Source of the DNA: Bacteroidia bacterium
GTDB lineage: Bacteria; Bacteroidota; Bacteroidia; Bacteroidales; F082
Direction of reading: 5' to 3'
DNA length: 64,000 nucleotides
Assembly (NCBI GenBank): GCA_021287165.1
Contig: JAJTAY010000012.1
Coordinates: 17,184 to 81,183 of the forward strand
A model generated the notes under the pieces. That model made no database searches. It worked only from the letters and a program-made list of their open reading frames with translations, and was not told the origin of the DNA. The translations under genes were made by a program, and so were the position numbers. Positions within the stretch are counted from its first letter, which is position 1; each line of letters opens with the position of its first letter. Positions 18,698-25,888 of this stretch are shown in pieces.

Positions 18698-21207
18698 CCT
18701 TTCGCAAACAACACTCTGATTTTCTGTCCGAACAGTCAGGCACTGATCCGATGCTCCAGCTCGCAGGACAGTTTGTAAGCCTTACAAACACAAACATCTT
18801 TCTTACCGGACGGGCCGGAACAGGCAAAACAACATTTCTCCGCAATCTCAGTAAACTGACCCAGAAGCGTTATGTTGTGCTGGCGCCTACAGGTGTTGCC
18901 GCCATCAACGCCGGGGGCCAAACCATTCACAGCTTTTTTCAGCTGCCTTTTGGACCTGTCGTTCCCGGAACGGTGCTAAAAAGAAAGGAAAAAGACCGGA
19001 AAGAATCGTTTGCGCTCCAATTGCGAAAAAGCAAAATCGACATCATTCGCAGTCTTGACCTTATCGTGATTGACGAGATCAGTATGGTGCGCGCCGACCT
19101 GCTCGATGCCGTTGACGAGGTATTGCAGCACTACCGCAAAAACAACAAACCCTTTGGCGGACTGCAAATGCTGATGATCGGCGATCTGCTTCAGCTGCCG
19201 CCCGTAGTGAAAAACGAAGAATGGGATCTGTTGCGCGATCATTATGAAAACCTGTTCTTCTATAGCAGCAAAGCACTGATTCGCAGCAACTTTGTCACCA
19301 TTACACTTGAAACGGTATTCCGCCAGACTGACGAACGCTTTGTGGCTCTGCTCAATGCGGTGAGGAGTGGACAACCCGATGCAAAAGTGCTCGAAGAGCT
19401 CAACAAACGATATTGTCCCGATACCGGCCCATACGAAACACAGGGCTATATCACCCTGACCACCCACAACCGCATGGCCGACGACATCAATCAGAACAGG
19501 CTGGCCTTGATAAAACAACCTGTTTACAAAGCGAAAGCGGTTATCAGGGGCGATTTCCCCGAGCATATCTATCCCACACACGAAACACTGGAGCTCAAAA
19601 CCGGCGCACAGGTGATGTTCGTAAAGAACGACCCCGGGCCGGAAAAACGTTATTACAACGGCCTGATCGGCACGATTGTGGATATCGACGAAGAAAACAA
19701 TACCGCCGATGTGGCTTGCGAAGGCCTCGAAGAGCCGATAACCGTTGGCCCGATTGAATGGCAAAATACCGTTTACGAGCTCGACAACGAAACTAAAGAC
19801 ATCATTGAAAAAGTGAATGGCACCTTTGCACAACTACCCTTGCGATTGGCCTGGGCCGTCACCATTCACAAGAGTCAGGGACTTACATTCGACAAGGTGA
19901 TCATCGATGCTGCCGCCGCTTTTGCCCATGGGCAGGTGTATGTGGCGTTGAGCCGTTGCCGCACACTCGAAGGCCTGGTGTTCAAGAGCCGCATTCCCAT
20001 GAATGCCGTAAAAAGCCATCAAGGACTTACATCGTGGCTTGACGGGCAAAAAGCCACTCAACCCGATGAGCAACAGCTTTCAACACACAGCACGGACTTT
20101 GTTAAACAACTGCTCACTGAACTTTTCGATTTCTCTTTGCTTCGCAGCAAAACCGATTACCTCCTGCGAACGGCCAGACGCAATATCTCCAGCCTGCAGC
20201 CCGGATTTGCCGACAAGATTTCCGATTGCCTGAATATTGCTGAAAACCAACTTGAAGCCATTGGCAAAAAGTTTGAGCCCCAGTTGCTTGCACTTATCGG
20301 GCAAGCCGCCGGTTCCGGCAACAGGCAAGCCCTCGCACAGCGCTTGAACCAGGCTTCCGAATACTTTAAACAACATCTGCACAACTTCGATAAAACCCTG
20401 CCAGGCAAAATTGAAACCGACGACAAAGCGCTGCGTAAGAGCCTGAGCGAGCTGAAAAAGGAAATTGATGAAATAGTTGCAGTAAAAAACGCCTGTCTTG
20501 GTCAGCTCGGCGAAGGCTTTCAGCTTGAGGCATTTATCAAAGCAAGGGCGCTGGCTGGTATCAGCACGACAGAAAAAACAGAGGAATCGGTTTTGGAAAC
20601 TTCTATGGATTCCAACAGTCCTGAAACGCTGCGATTAAAACAAATGCTTCTGCAATGGCGTAAAGAAGAAGCAAGCCAGCAAGGCATCGAACCCTCGCGG
20701 GTTGTTCCAATGACCGCCATTTTCGAAATGGCTGCGAATCCTCCGCATACGATAAAGCAACTGCAAACAATCAAAGGCATTGGCAAAAAAAAGGTGGCAC
20801 AATACGGCCAGGCTATTATAGCACTGATTGACAAATGCATAGAGAGGAAAGCACCAGAACCTGCTGAGAAAGCCCCGAAAAAAAACAGCCGCGAACTCAC
20901 CCTTGAAATCTATGAGAACAACCCCGGGGTCGGCCTTGATATGCTTGCATCGCTGCGCGGACTTGCGGTGAGCACGGTGGCCGACCACCTGTGCTTCGGC
21001 ATCGAACAGGGTAAGGTCGATGTTGCCGCTTTTGTTGATGAAGCGAAAAGAAGTTTGATTGAAGAGTATTTCGAATCCGTTGACGACGACAAACTAGGAT
21101 CGGCCAGAGAGGTATTAGGCTTTGAAGTAAGTTTTATCGAATTGAAAATGGTGAGGGCTGCCTTGCGTCACAAAGGCTTCTGGTCGCATTCGACTGAAAT
21201 AGAATAG
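18694..21207 (+). CDS. PIF1-family DNA helicase with HRDC and helix-turn-helix domains
   Basis: The ATP-dependent helicase core (residues about 25-450) shows Walker A GRAGTGKTT, Walker B VIDEISMV, motif III GDLLQLPPV, motif V TIHKSQGLTFD and motif VI VYVALSRC, as in the PIF1/RecD-like superfamily 1B. An Arg/Leu-rich linker follows. The C-terminus carries an HRDC domain (about 630-710, with IKGIGKKKVAQYG) and a winged-helix-like domain (about 735-830). This fusion recalls RecQ tails on a PIF1 engine and suggests work on forked or G-quadruplex DNA. GTG 18694 overlaps the previous stop as GTGA; ATG 18751, closer to the helicase core, is an alternative start. Confidence 0.9.
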   Translation: MTFRKQHSDFLSEQSGTDPMLQLAGQFVSLTNTNIFLTGRAGTGKTTFLRNLSKLTQKRYVVLAPTGVAAINAGGQTIHSFFQLPFGPVVPGTVLKRKEKDRKESFALQLRKSKIDIIRSLDLIVIDEISMVRADLLDAVDEVLQHYRKNNKPFGGLQMLMIGDLLQLPPVVKNEEWDLLRDHYENLFFYSSKALIRSNFVTITLETVFRQTDERFVALLNAVRSGQPDAKVLEELNKRYCPDTGPYETQGYITLTTHNRMADDINQNRLALIKQPVYKAKAVIRGDFPEHIYPTHETLELKTGAQVMFVKNDPGPEKRYYNGLIGTIVDIDEENNTADVACEGLEEPITVGPIEWQNTVYELDNETKDIIEKVNGTFAQLPLRLAWAVTIHKSQGLTFDKVIIDAAAAFAHGQVYVALSRCRTLEGLVFKSRIPMNAVKSHQGLTSWLDGQKATQPDEQQLSTHSTDFVKQLLTELFDFSLLRSKTDYLLRTARRNISSLQPGFADKISDCLNIAENQLEAIGKKFEPQLLALIGQAAGSGNRQALAQRLNQASEYFKQHLHNFDKTLPGKIETDDKALRKSLSELKKEIDEIVAVKNACLGQLGEGFQLEAFIKARALAGISTTEKTEESVLETSMDSNSPETLRLKQMLLQWRKEEASQQGIEPSRVVPMTAIFEMAANPPHTIKQLQTIKGIGKKKVAQYGQAIIALIDKCIERKAPEPAEKAPKKNSRELTLEIYENNPGVGLDMLASLRGLAVSTVADHLCFGIEQGKVDVAAFVDEAKRSLIEEYFESVDDDKLGSAREVLGFEVSFIELKMVRAALRHKGFWSHSTEIE

Positions 21208-21272
21208 CTTATTTTTTACATCGACCTTGTTTCAACCCTCTCCTTGCCAACAATGCAGCTTGCCCTCTTTTG

Positions 21273-21280
21273 TACCTTTG
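21273..21280 (+). promoter_or_regulatory. Putative -7 box for the GT4 gene
   Basis: TACCTTTG is a perfect TAnnTTTG match, 39 bases before the proposed TTG start at 21319. It sits downstream of the longer in-frame start at 21244, which therefore cannot be used from this promoter. Confidence 0.6.
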
Positions 21281-21318
21281 TAGTGATTGATTCTGAATTA
21301 CAACTAAAAGGTGACATT

Positions 21319-22368
21319 TTGAAAGTTGCACTCATCCATTACCGGCTCATTCACTTTGGCGGGCTGGAAACAAGGCTTAAAAACTACATCAGGTACTTTC
21401 GCGAGCGTGGCGATGAGGTGGATGTTATTTGCGCCAAGTATCATCCCGATGTGGTGTTGCCGGCTGAAACCAATGTCAATAAAATAGGCGCCGGCATTTT
21501 ACCCAAACCATTCAGGCAGAGAGGCTTCGACAATCGTTTGGGAGCATTTATGAAAGGCCGTCATTACGATTTCAGCCTTTCGCTGGGTCGCACAAGCCAT
21601 CAGCAATATGTACTCAGCCCAGGAAATCATTTGGGATATCTGCGCAATCTGGGGCGAAGGGCCAATGCGCTGAGCGACTATGAACAAATTCGTCTCGACA
21701 GGCGCTCATTCGAGCGTTCTAAGCTGATTTTTGCCGCATCTGAGATGATGCGAAACGAAGTGATTGAGCTCTACGGCATTGCGCCCGAAAAAGTAAAAGT
21801 AATTTATCCCCCACTGAATACCAAAGGGTTCGGGCCATCAAACGAGGCGGAGCGACAACAGATAAGGCTCAAATTGGGGTGGCAGCCCAACCATCAATAC
21901 TTTTTGTTTTCGTCGCTGGGCCATAAACGCAAGGGACTTCCGCTATTGCTTCAGCTCTTCGAAAAACTAAAAGACACCAATAAGCATCTCATGATCATTG
22001 GCTCGCCTGAAGTTAAAACCGACTTGCCCAATGTGCATTATCTGGGCTTTTACGATGATCCGCGCCGGTTTTATGTGGCCGCAGACGCCCTTGTCCACCC
22101 TTCGGTGTATGAGCCCTACGGCCAGATTGTTGCCGAGGCCCTGCAAAGCGGAACTCCGGTTATCATTTCGGATCAGGTAGGTGCTTCGGAACTTGTAAGT
22201 GCCAACGAGGGCCTTGTTTTATCCCATCTGAAACCGAACGACTGGCTCGAAGCCATTGCCGCCTACGATCGGCAGCATTTTAATATTTCTGCCGATTTCG
22301 CTGTATCAAAAAAGATAACGTTGGAAGACCACATGAAGAACATGCTGCATTGTGCCGGATTTTCCTGA
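21319..22368 (+). CDS. GT4-family glycosyltransferase
   Basis: The protein is 349 residues from a TTG start at 21319, which places the family N-terminus KVALIHYRLIHFGGLETRL directly at the start. An AAGGTGA ribosome site and a promoter box lie just upstream. It has two Rossmann domains as in GT-B enzymes. The C-terminal domain has FSSLGHKRKGL, HYLGFYDDP and the EPYGQIVAEALQSGTPVI donor-binding motif with two Glu spaced as in GT4. It transfers a sugar from an NDP donor, probably in cell-surface glycan or lipid glycosylation. No glycan cluster surrounds it, so the acceptor is unknown. Confidence 0.92.
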   Translation: MKVALIHYRLIHFGGLETRLKNYIRYFRERGDEVDVICAKYHPDVVLPAETNVNKIGAGILPKPFRQRGFDNRLGAFMKGRHYDFSLSLGRTSHQQYVLSPGNHLGYLRNLGRRANALSDYEQIRLDRRSFERSKLIFAASEMMRNEVIELYGIAPEKVKVIYPPLNTKGFGPSNEAERQQIRLKLGWQPNHQYFLFSSLGHKRKGLPLLLQLFEKLKDTNKHLMIIGSPEVKTDLPNVHYLGFYDDPRRFYVAADALVHPSVYEPYGQIVAEALQSGTPVIISDQVGASELVSANEGLVLSHLKPNDWLEAIAAYDRQHFNISADFAVSKKITLEDHMKNMLHCAGFS

Positions 22369-22443
22369 ACATAAAATAATACCAACAATATCATATTTGC
22401 GACAAAGCCGAAAGATGTTTAATTTTGCAGCCTTGTTTTTCAG

Positions 22444-22520
22444 CGGGGTGTAGCGCAGCCCGGTAGCGCGCTTCGTTCGGGACGAAGAGGCCGCTGGTTC
22501 GAATCCAGTCACCCCGACCA
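22444..22520 (+). tRNA. tRNA-Pro (anticodon CGG)
   Basis: A full cloverleaf can be drawn. The 7-bp acceptor stem CGGGGTG/CACCCCG is followed by an encoded ACCA end. The D arm contains GCGCAGCCCGGTAGCGC, the anticodon arm CTTCG-TTCGGGA-CGAAG gives anticodon CGG reading CCG, and the T arm contains GGTTCGAATCC. The gene is 77 nt including CCA. Confidence 0.97.
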
Positions 22521-22529
22521 ATCCAAAAA

Positions 22530-22553
22530 GCCACCCGAAGGGGCGGCTTTTTT
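22530..22553 (+). terminator. Rho-independent terminator of tRNA-Pro
   Basis: The stem GCCACCC/GGGCGGC with a GAAG loop and one internal mismatch is followed by six T, ten bases after the tRNA CCA end. Confidence 0.85.
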
Positions 22554-22560
22554 CGTTGGA

Positions 22561-22892
22561 GGACGTCCAAACGCAGTTTGAGACGGACGACAACGGAAAA
22601 AGACGATGCTGCGCAGCAGCAGGCTTTTTGGATTGGAACACCCCACCCATGGATCAACGCAGTTAATCCAGTCAATAACTTTTACAGGACGGCCAAACGC
22701 AGTTTGAGCCGGACGACAACGGAAAAAGACGATGCTGCGCAGCAGCAGGCTTTTTGGATTGGAACACCCCACCCATGGATCAACGCAGTTAATCCAGTCA
22801 AAAACTTTTACAGGACGTCCAAACGCAGTTTGAGCCGGACGCCAACGGAAAAAGACGGTGCTGCGCAGCATCGTCTTTTTGGATTGGAACAC
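22561..22892. repeat. 126-bp tandem repeat, about 2.6 copies
   Basis: Units start at 22561, 22687 and 22813. Units 1 and 2 differ at only three positions, and unit 3 is a truncated 80-bp copy. Each unit holds a palindromic core GCTGCGCAGC and the word CTTTTTGGATTGG, the exact reverse complement of CCAATCCAAAAAG at the tRNA-Pro 3' end and trailer (22518-22530). Because 126 is a multiple of three, repetitive open frames arise on both strands. They look like artefacts, not genes. Confidence 0.93.
22849..22880 (-). terminator. Long palindrome, probable bidirectional terminator
   Basis: AAAAAGACG...CGTCTTTTT forms a 16-bp-arm hairpin with one G-T pair and no loop excess. It lies within the third repeat unit, 22 bases beyond the XRE gene stop on the minus strand. 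The T-run on either strand fits a terminator. Confidence 0.7.
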
Positions 22893-22901
22893 CAGGAATA
22901 G

Positions 22902-23096
22902 TTACTCAGCCATCAAAAACAACTCCTCCACACTTTTTCCCAACACCCTGGCAATGCGTATGGCCAGTGCCACACTGGGCATATATTTGTCGTTTTCGAT
23001 GCTGTGAATGGCCTGTCGCGATACGCCGGTACGCCGCGCCAGTTCCTCCTGCGTTAATCCAGCCTCAACCCTTGCAATGCGAATGCGGTTTTTCAT
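22902..23096 (-). CDS. XRE-family helix-turn-helix regulator
   Basis: The 64-residue Cro/CI-type DNA-binding protein is essentially one domain: helix-turn-helix LTQEELARRTGVSRQAIHSIE, then PSVALAIRIARVLGKSVEELF. It resembles the YozG/small XRE type that pairs with a membrane protein. The start at 23096 is set by a 4-base ATGA overlap with the stop of the upstream membrane protein gene, so the two are co-transcribed and probably co-translated. It likely represses its own operon through the palindrome at 23588-23618. Confidence 0.93.
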   Translation of the reverse strand: MKNRIRIARVEAGLTQEELARRTGVSRQAIHSIENDKYMPSVALAIRIARVLGKSVEELFLMAE

Positions 23097-23563
23097 TGCC
23101 CGGCCCTCCACGTCATATACAGCGATATCCTAAACCTCAGGATGAAAAGGATTAACAATGTAAACATGTTGAATACCAGACCTAAAAGAAATCCACCCTC
23201 GTAAAGGAACAAAATGAAGAAAATGAGGATGAGATAGTTGACCTTGGTGGCCCAAACCAGCGACTCAAGGCGTAAATGCCGGATAAATTCGTCTTCCTCG
23301 CGTTCGGCCGAAAACGCTATCAGCAATAGGCCAATGGTAAACAAAAGGCTGATCAGTTCGTCGGCCAGATCGGTGGTAACAAAACCAAAGTAAATATCAT
23401 CACTCAGAAAACGCTGAGCGTAGATTGCAAAGACCTGTGCCCGGCCAAGAAAATCGCCGTCCAATACGCCAAACAACATCAGCAATCCGAATGTAGCTGC
23501 CGGTATGGCCAGCAACCACCCTAGCAATGAAAATCTGTGAGGGAAAAGGTAGGAGGCTTTCAT
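23093..23563 (-). CDS. Small four-helix membrane protein paired with XRE regulator
   Basis: This 156-residue protein has about four hydrophobic segments (residues 12-32, 65-84, 107-126, 128-146) and a charged loop EREEDEFIRHLRLE. It resembles in layout the membrane proteins encoded next to small XRE repressors in Firmicutes and Bacteroidota (DUF2975-type), but I do not claim that family. It is the first gene of a two-gene unit, overlapping the XRE gene by four bases. Role unknown; an envelope or signalling function controlled by the XRE protein is plausible. Confidence 0.75.
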   Translation of the reverse strand: MKASYLFPHRFSLLGWLLAIPAATFGLLMLFGVLDGDFLGRAQVFAIYAQRFLSDDIYFGFVTTDLADELISLLFTIGLLLIAFSAEREEDEFIRHLRLESLVWATKVNYLILIFFILFLYEGGFLLGLVFNMFTLLILFILRFRISLYMTWRAGQ

Positions 23564-23587
23564 ACTTTTTTTTTTAATACAAATGTG

Positions 23588-23618
23588 ATTTATACTTTAC
23601 TTTTTGTCAAGTATAAAT
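23588..23618 (-). promoter_or_regulatory. Palindromic operator of the XRE/membrane protein operon
   Basis: A perfect 10-bp inverted repeat, ATTTATACTT at 23588-23597 and AAGTATAAAT at 23609-23618, has an 11-base spacer. It sits 25 bases upstream of the membrane protein ATG, where a dimeric XRE repressor would block the promoter. On the minus strand TATACTTG inside the arm is one base from the TAnnTTTG box. Confidence 0.7.
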
Positions 23619-23663
23619 TACATGATTGCAATGCCAAAAACCGCTCATTCCGGCACTTCATGC

Positions 23664-23671
23664 TATCTTTG
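23664..23671 (+). promoter_or_regulatory. Putative -7 box for the zinc-ribbon protein gene
   Basis: TATCTTTG is a full TAnnTTTG match, 8 bases before the ATG at 23680. The leader would be very short. It excludes the longer in-frame start at 23626. Confidence 0.55.
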
Positions 23672-23679
23672 CAGGGTTT

Positions 23680-24432
23680 ATGAGTGCTTTTCAACATTTC
23701 GTGCTGACCTGTCCGAGCTGTTCCAGCCGCTTAGCCGGATTAAAACTCAATCCTGAGGGGGTTCAATACTCGGAATTATTCTCCGATGGTAAGATGATAT
23801 GCGATGGTTATCTGGCTGAGGATCAAAAAATAGTTGCATGTCCGGCCTGCGGTCATTTGTCGTGGTTACCCAATATTTCTGTAAGGGCGACTATAAACGA
23901 TCCGAGTAGCGACGATCAGACGGTTTATCCTTTCAGCAGCTGGTATCAGTTTGGATGCAACACACTAACCTACTCTGGTAAAATCAGCCTGATAGAGCAT
24001 TATCAGCATCTGCTTCAATGTGTAAGGCCCCTGAGCAATGAGGTGGAAATATATCTTAGGAAAAACCTGCTCTGGGCAATCAACGACCTGATTCGTCAAC
24101 GGAGCGAAACAAGGTTTGTCCGTTTGTTGCTTGGCAAATCGAAACCTGCTAACTGGAGAAAAGGCCGTCGCAGGCAAATCCGGCAGAATATTGCTTTTGT
24201 CCATTACCACGAGGTGCACAAGGCCAATTTGCAGCGACTGATTGAGCTTTTGCGCAGCAACGAAGAAAGAGACATAAACAAAGTTTTTCTATGTGAACTT
24301 TACCGCGAAAAAGGCAACTTCACAAAATGCCTCGAACTGGTTGGCCAACTCAAGCGCTCAACGCATTATCTTTCGCTCATCGAAGAAAAAGCACGATTGC
24401 ACAACAGCTTGGTTTTCAAGGTAGCCGGTTAA
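23680..24432 (+). CDS. Hypothetical protein with two N-terminal CxxC knuckles
   Basis: The protein is 250 residues from ATG 23680. The N-terminal 60 residues hold two CPxC pairs, CPSC and CPACGH, about 45 residues apart, which would form one zinc ribbon. The rest is mostly helical and basic (RKGRRRQIRQN), with a TPR-like end (LCELYREKGNFTKCLELVGQL). It has no signal peptide, so it is cytoplasmic. I do not recognise the family. It converges with tcdA, with only a 1-base gap between the stop codons. Function unknown. Confidence 0.75.
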   Translation: MSAFQHFVLTCPSCSSRLAGLKLNPEGVQYSELFSDGKMICDGYLAEDQKIVACPACGHLSWLPNISVRATINDPSSDDQTVYPFSSWYQFGCNTLTYSGKISLIEHYQHLLQCVRPLSNEVEIYLRKNLLWAINDLIRQRSETRFVRLLLGKSKPANWRKGRRRQIRQNIAFVHYHEVHKANLQRLIELLRSNEERDINKVFLCELYREKGNFTKCLELVGQLKRSTHYLSLIEEKARLHNSLVFKVAG

Positions 24433-24433
24433 A

Positions 24434-25153
24434 TCACAGCCCGGCAATGTGCCGTATTACCACCGAAGCACAACAAATCCCAAAGGTGGCAGGCATATAG
24501 GAAATTGTACCCACTGTGCTTTTCTTGTTCATTTCCCCCTCAAGCTCCCTTACTGTTGTTTTGCTGACCACCTCGGGCGAAAACACTGCCGTAATGCCCT
24601 CACGCACTCCAAGTTTATGAAGTTTTTTACGGATATAATAGGCCAACCTGCAGGTGTGGGTGTCGTTGAAATCGGCAATCTGTACCTGAGTCGGATCGAA
24701 TTTTCCTCCGGCCCCCATGGAACTCACCACTTTCAGTCCGAATTTATGCGCAAAATACAGCAGATAAACCTTCGGGGCCAGGGTATCAATGGCATCAACT
24801 ACAAAATCGTATTTACGGCGCTCAAGCAAATCGATGAGCGGCTGATCCTTTATATAGGCATTAATCACCTCAAGCTTTAGCTGTGGATTGATATCCAGCA
24901 GCCGTTGCTCCATCACCTCAGTTTTTGCTTTTCCTTCGGTACTCACAAGGGCCGGGAGCTGGCGATTGCGGTTTGAGGCGTGTACTTTATCACCGTCAAC
25001 GATGGTTAAACTTCCTATTCCTGCCCTGACAAGCATCTCGGCGGCAAACGCTCCTACCCCACCCAGACCGGCTACCAGCACATGACTTTTTTCCAATCGT
25101 TCGAGCCTCTCGCGGCCCAACGCCAGCTCCGTGCGTATGTCCCATCGTTCCAT
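24434..25153 (-). CDS. tcdA: tRNA threonylcarbamoyladenosine dehydratase (TcdA/CsdL)
   Basis: The 239-residue E1-like protein of the ThiF/MoeB fold uses ATP to cyclise t6A to ct6A at position 37 of tRNAs reading ANN codons. The nucleotide-binding segment GLGGVGAFAAEMLVRAGIG, DGDKVHASNRNRQ and the DAIDTLAPK motif mark the TcdA subgroup, as does the C-terminal CCASVVIRHI. It starts at the ATG that shares one base with the tatD stop (TGATG), so the two are an operon. The absence of CxxC zinc pairs separates it from MoeB/ThiF proper. Confidence 0.9.
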   Translation of the reverse strand: MERWDIRTELALGRERLERLEKSHVLVAGLGGVGAFAAEMLVRAGIGSLTIVDGDKVHASNRNRQLPALVSTEGKAKTEVMEQRLLDINPQLKLEVINAYIKDQPLIDLLERRKYDFVVDAIDTLAPKVYLLYFAHKFGLKVVSSMGAGGKFDPTQVQIADFNDTHTCRLAYYIRKKLHKLGVREGITAVFSPEVVSKTTVRELEGEMNKKSTVGTISYMPATFGICCASVVIRHIAGL

Positions 25154-25824
25154 CAGGTCATCCTTTCTCCAAAAAGGCGCACAAAATTACGATAAATCAC
25201 CTCCTTCAGCGCCTCTGGCTTGGTGCCCCGAATGGCTGCCGCAGCCTCATATACCTTTATGATATCGATTTGGGCATCGTCGGTTTCGAGGAAAAGCCGG
25301 TCGTCGGGACAAATTTGTAAGGCTGACTTTAGTGCTTCATTGGGCCGAAATAATGACTTCCCAAATGAAAGAAAAAACCCTTGTCGGAGGTAGTTCTCTG
25401 ATATTGTGGCTCTTCCGTTAAATCCATGAATGATCCACGGCATGATTGGCTTGAGCCTCCTGTGTATTTCGATCAGTTCGTTGGCACTGCGCACAGTGTG
25501 AATGATGAGCGGAAGCTCCCACGATTCGGCCAACAAAGCCTGATGCTGAAACACTTCATTCTGAAGATCAATGGAAACATCGATTAACCTGTCGATACCG
25601 GCCTCCCCAACGGCCACAAGCCTCGGATGATTCCGGTATATTTCCATTTCTTGCAGCATTTCCGTCCAACGGCCTTCGGCAATTTGCCAGGGATGCAAAC
25701 CGACGGAGAAATAGCCATCCTGTGGTGGCTGATGCGCGACCATTACATTGACTATTTCAATATGCTTGCTGTCAGTGCTTTTGGTGTGGGTGTGAATATT
25801 GATGTATGGAATGTCCACAGGCAT
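25153..25824 (-). CDS. TatD-family metal-dependent hydrolase
   Basis: The protein is 223 residues from ATG 25824. A longer in-frame start at 25866 is excluded because it lies in the terminator hairpin of the preceding gene. Metal-binding features of TatD TIM-barrel nucleases are present: HTHT near the start, VGEAGID with the bridging Glu, IIHTV, IIHGFNG, and ETDD near the end. Family members act as 3'-5' exonucleases or D-aminoacyl-tRNA deacylase-like enzymes; the exact substrate is open. It is slightly shorter than the common 255-residue form and is coupled to tcdA. Confidence 0.9.
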   Translation of the reverse strand: MPVDIPYINIHTHTKSTDSKHIEIVNVMVAHQPPQDGYFSVGLHPWQIAEGRWTEMLQEMEIYRNHPRLVAVGEAGIDRLIDVSIDLQNEVFQHQALLAESWELPLIIHTVRSANELIEIHRRLKPIMPWIIHGFNGRATISENYLRQGFFLSFGKSLFRPNEALKSALQICPDDRLFLETDDAQIDIIKVYEAAAAIRGTKPEALKEVIYRNFVRLFGERMT

Positions 25825-25854
25825 AAAAAAAGTCTCCGGCTCTAGGCCGGAGAC
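25825..25854 (-). terminator. Rho-independent terminator after the LruC-domain gene
   Basis: On the minus strand GTCTCCGG/CCGGAGAC with a short loop is followed directly by seven T. It lies 35 bases after the LruC gene stop and abuts the tatD start codon. Confidence 0.92.
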
Positions 25855-25888
25855 GAAGATATGCAAACAGCGTTAAATGACGATTTCT

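Noticed and set aside
18976..19833. 285-codon open frame antisense to the PIF1 helicase
   Set aside because: It covers conserved helicase motifs on the sense strand and is a codon-bias shadow.
22509..22901. Repeat-coded open frames on both strands of the 126-bp array
   Set aside because: They exist because the period is a multiple of three. They have no start context or family match and include tRNA and terminator sequence.
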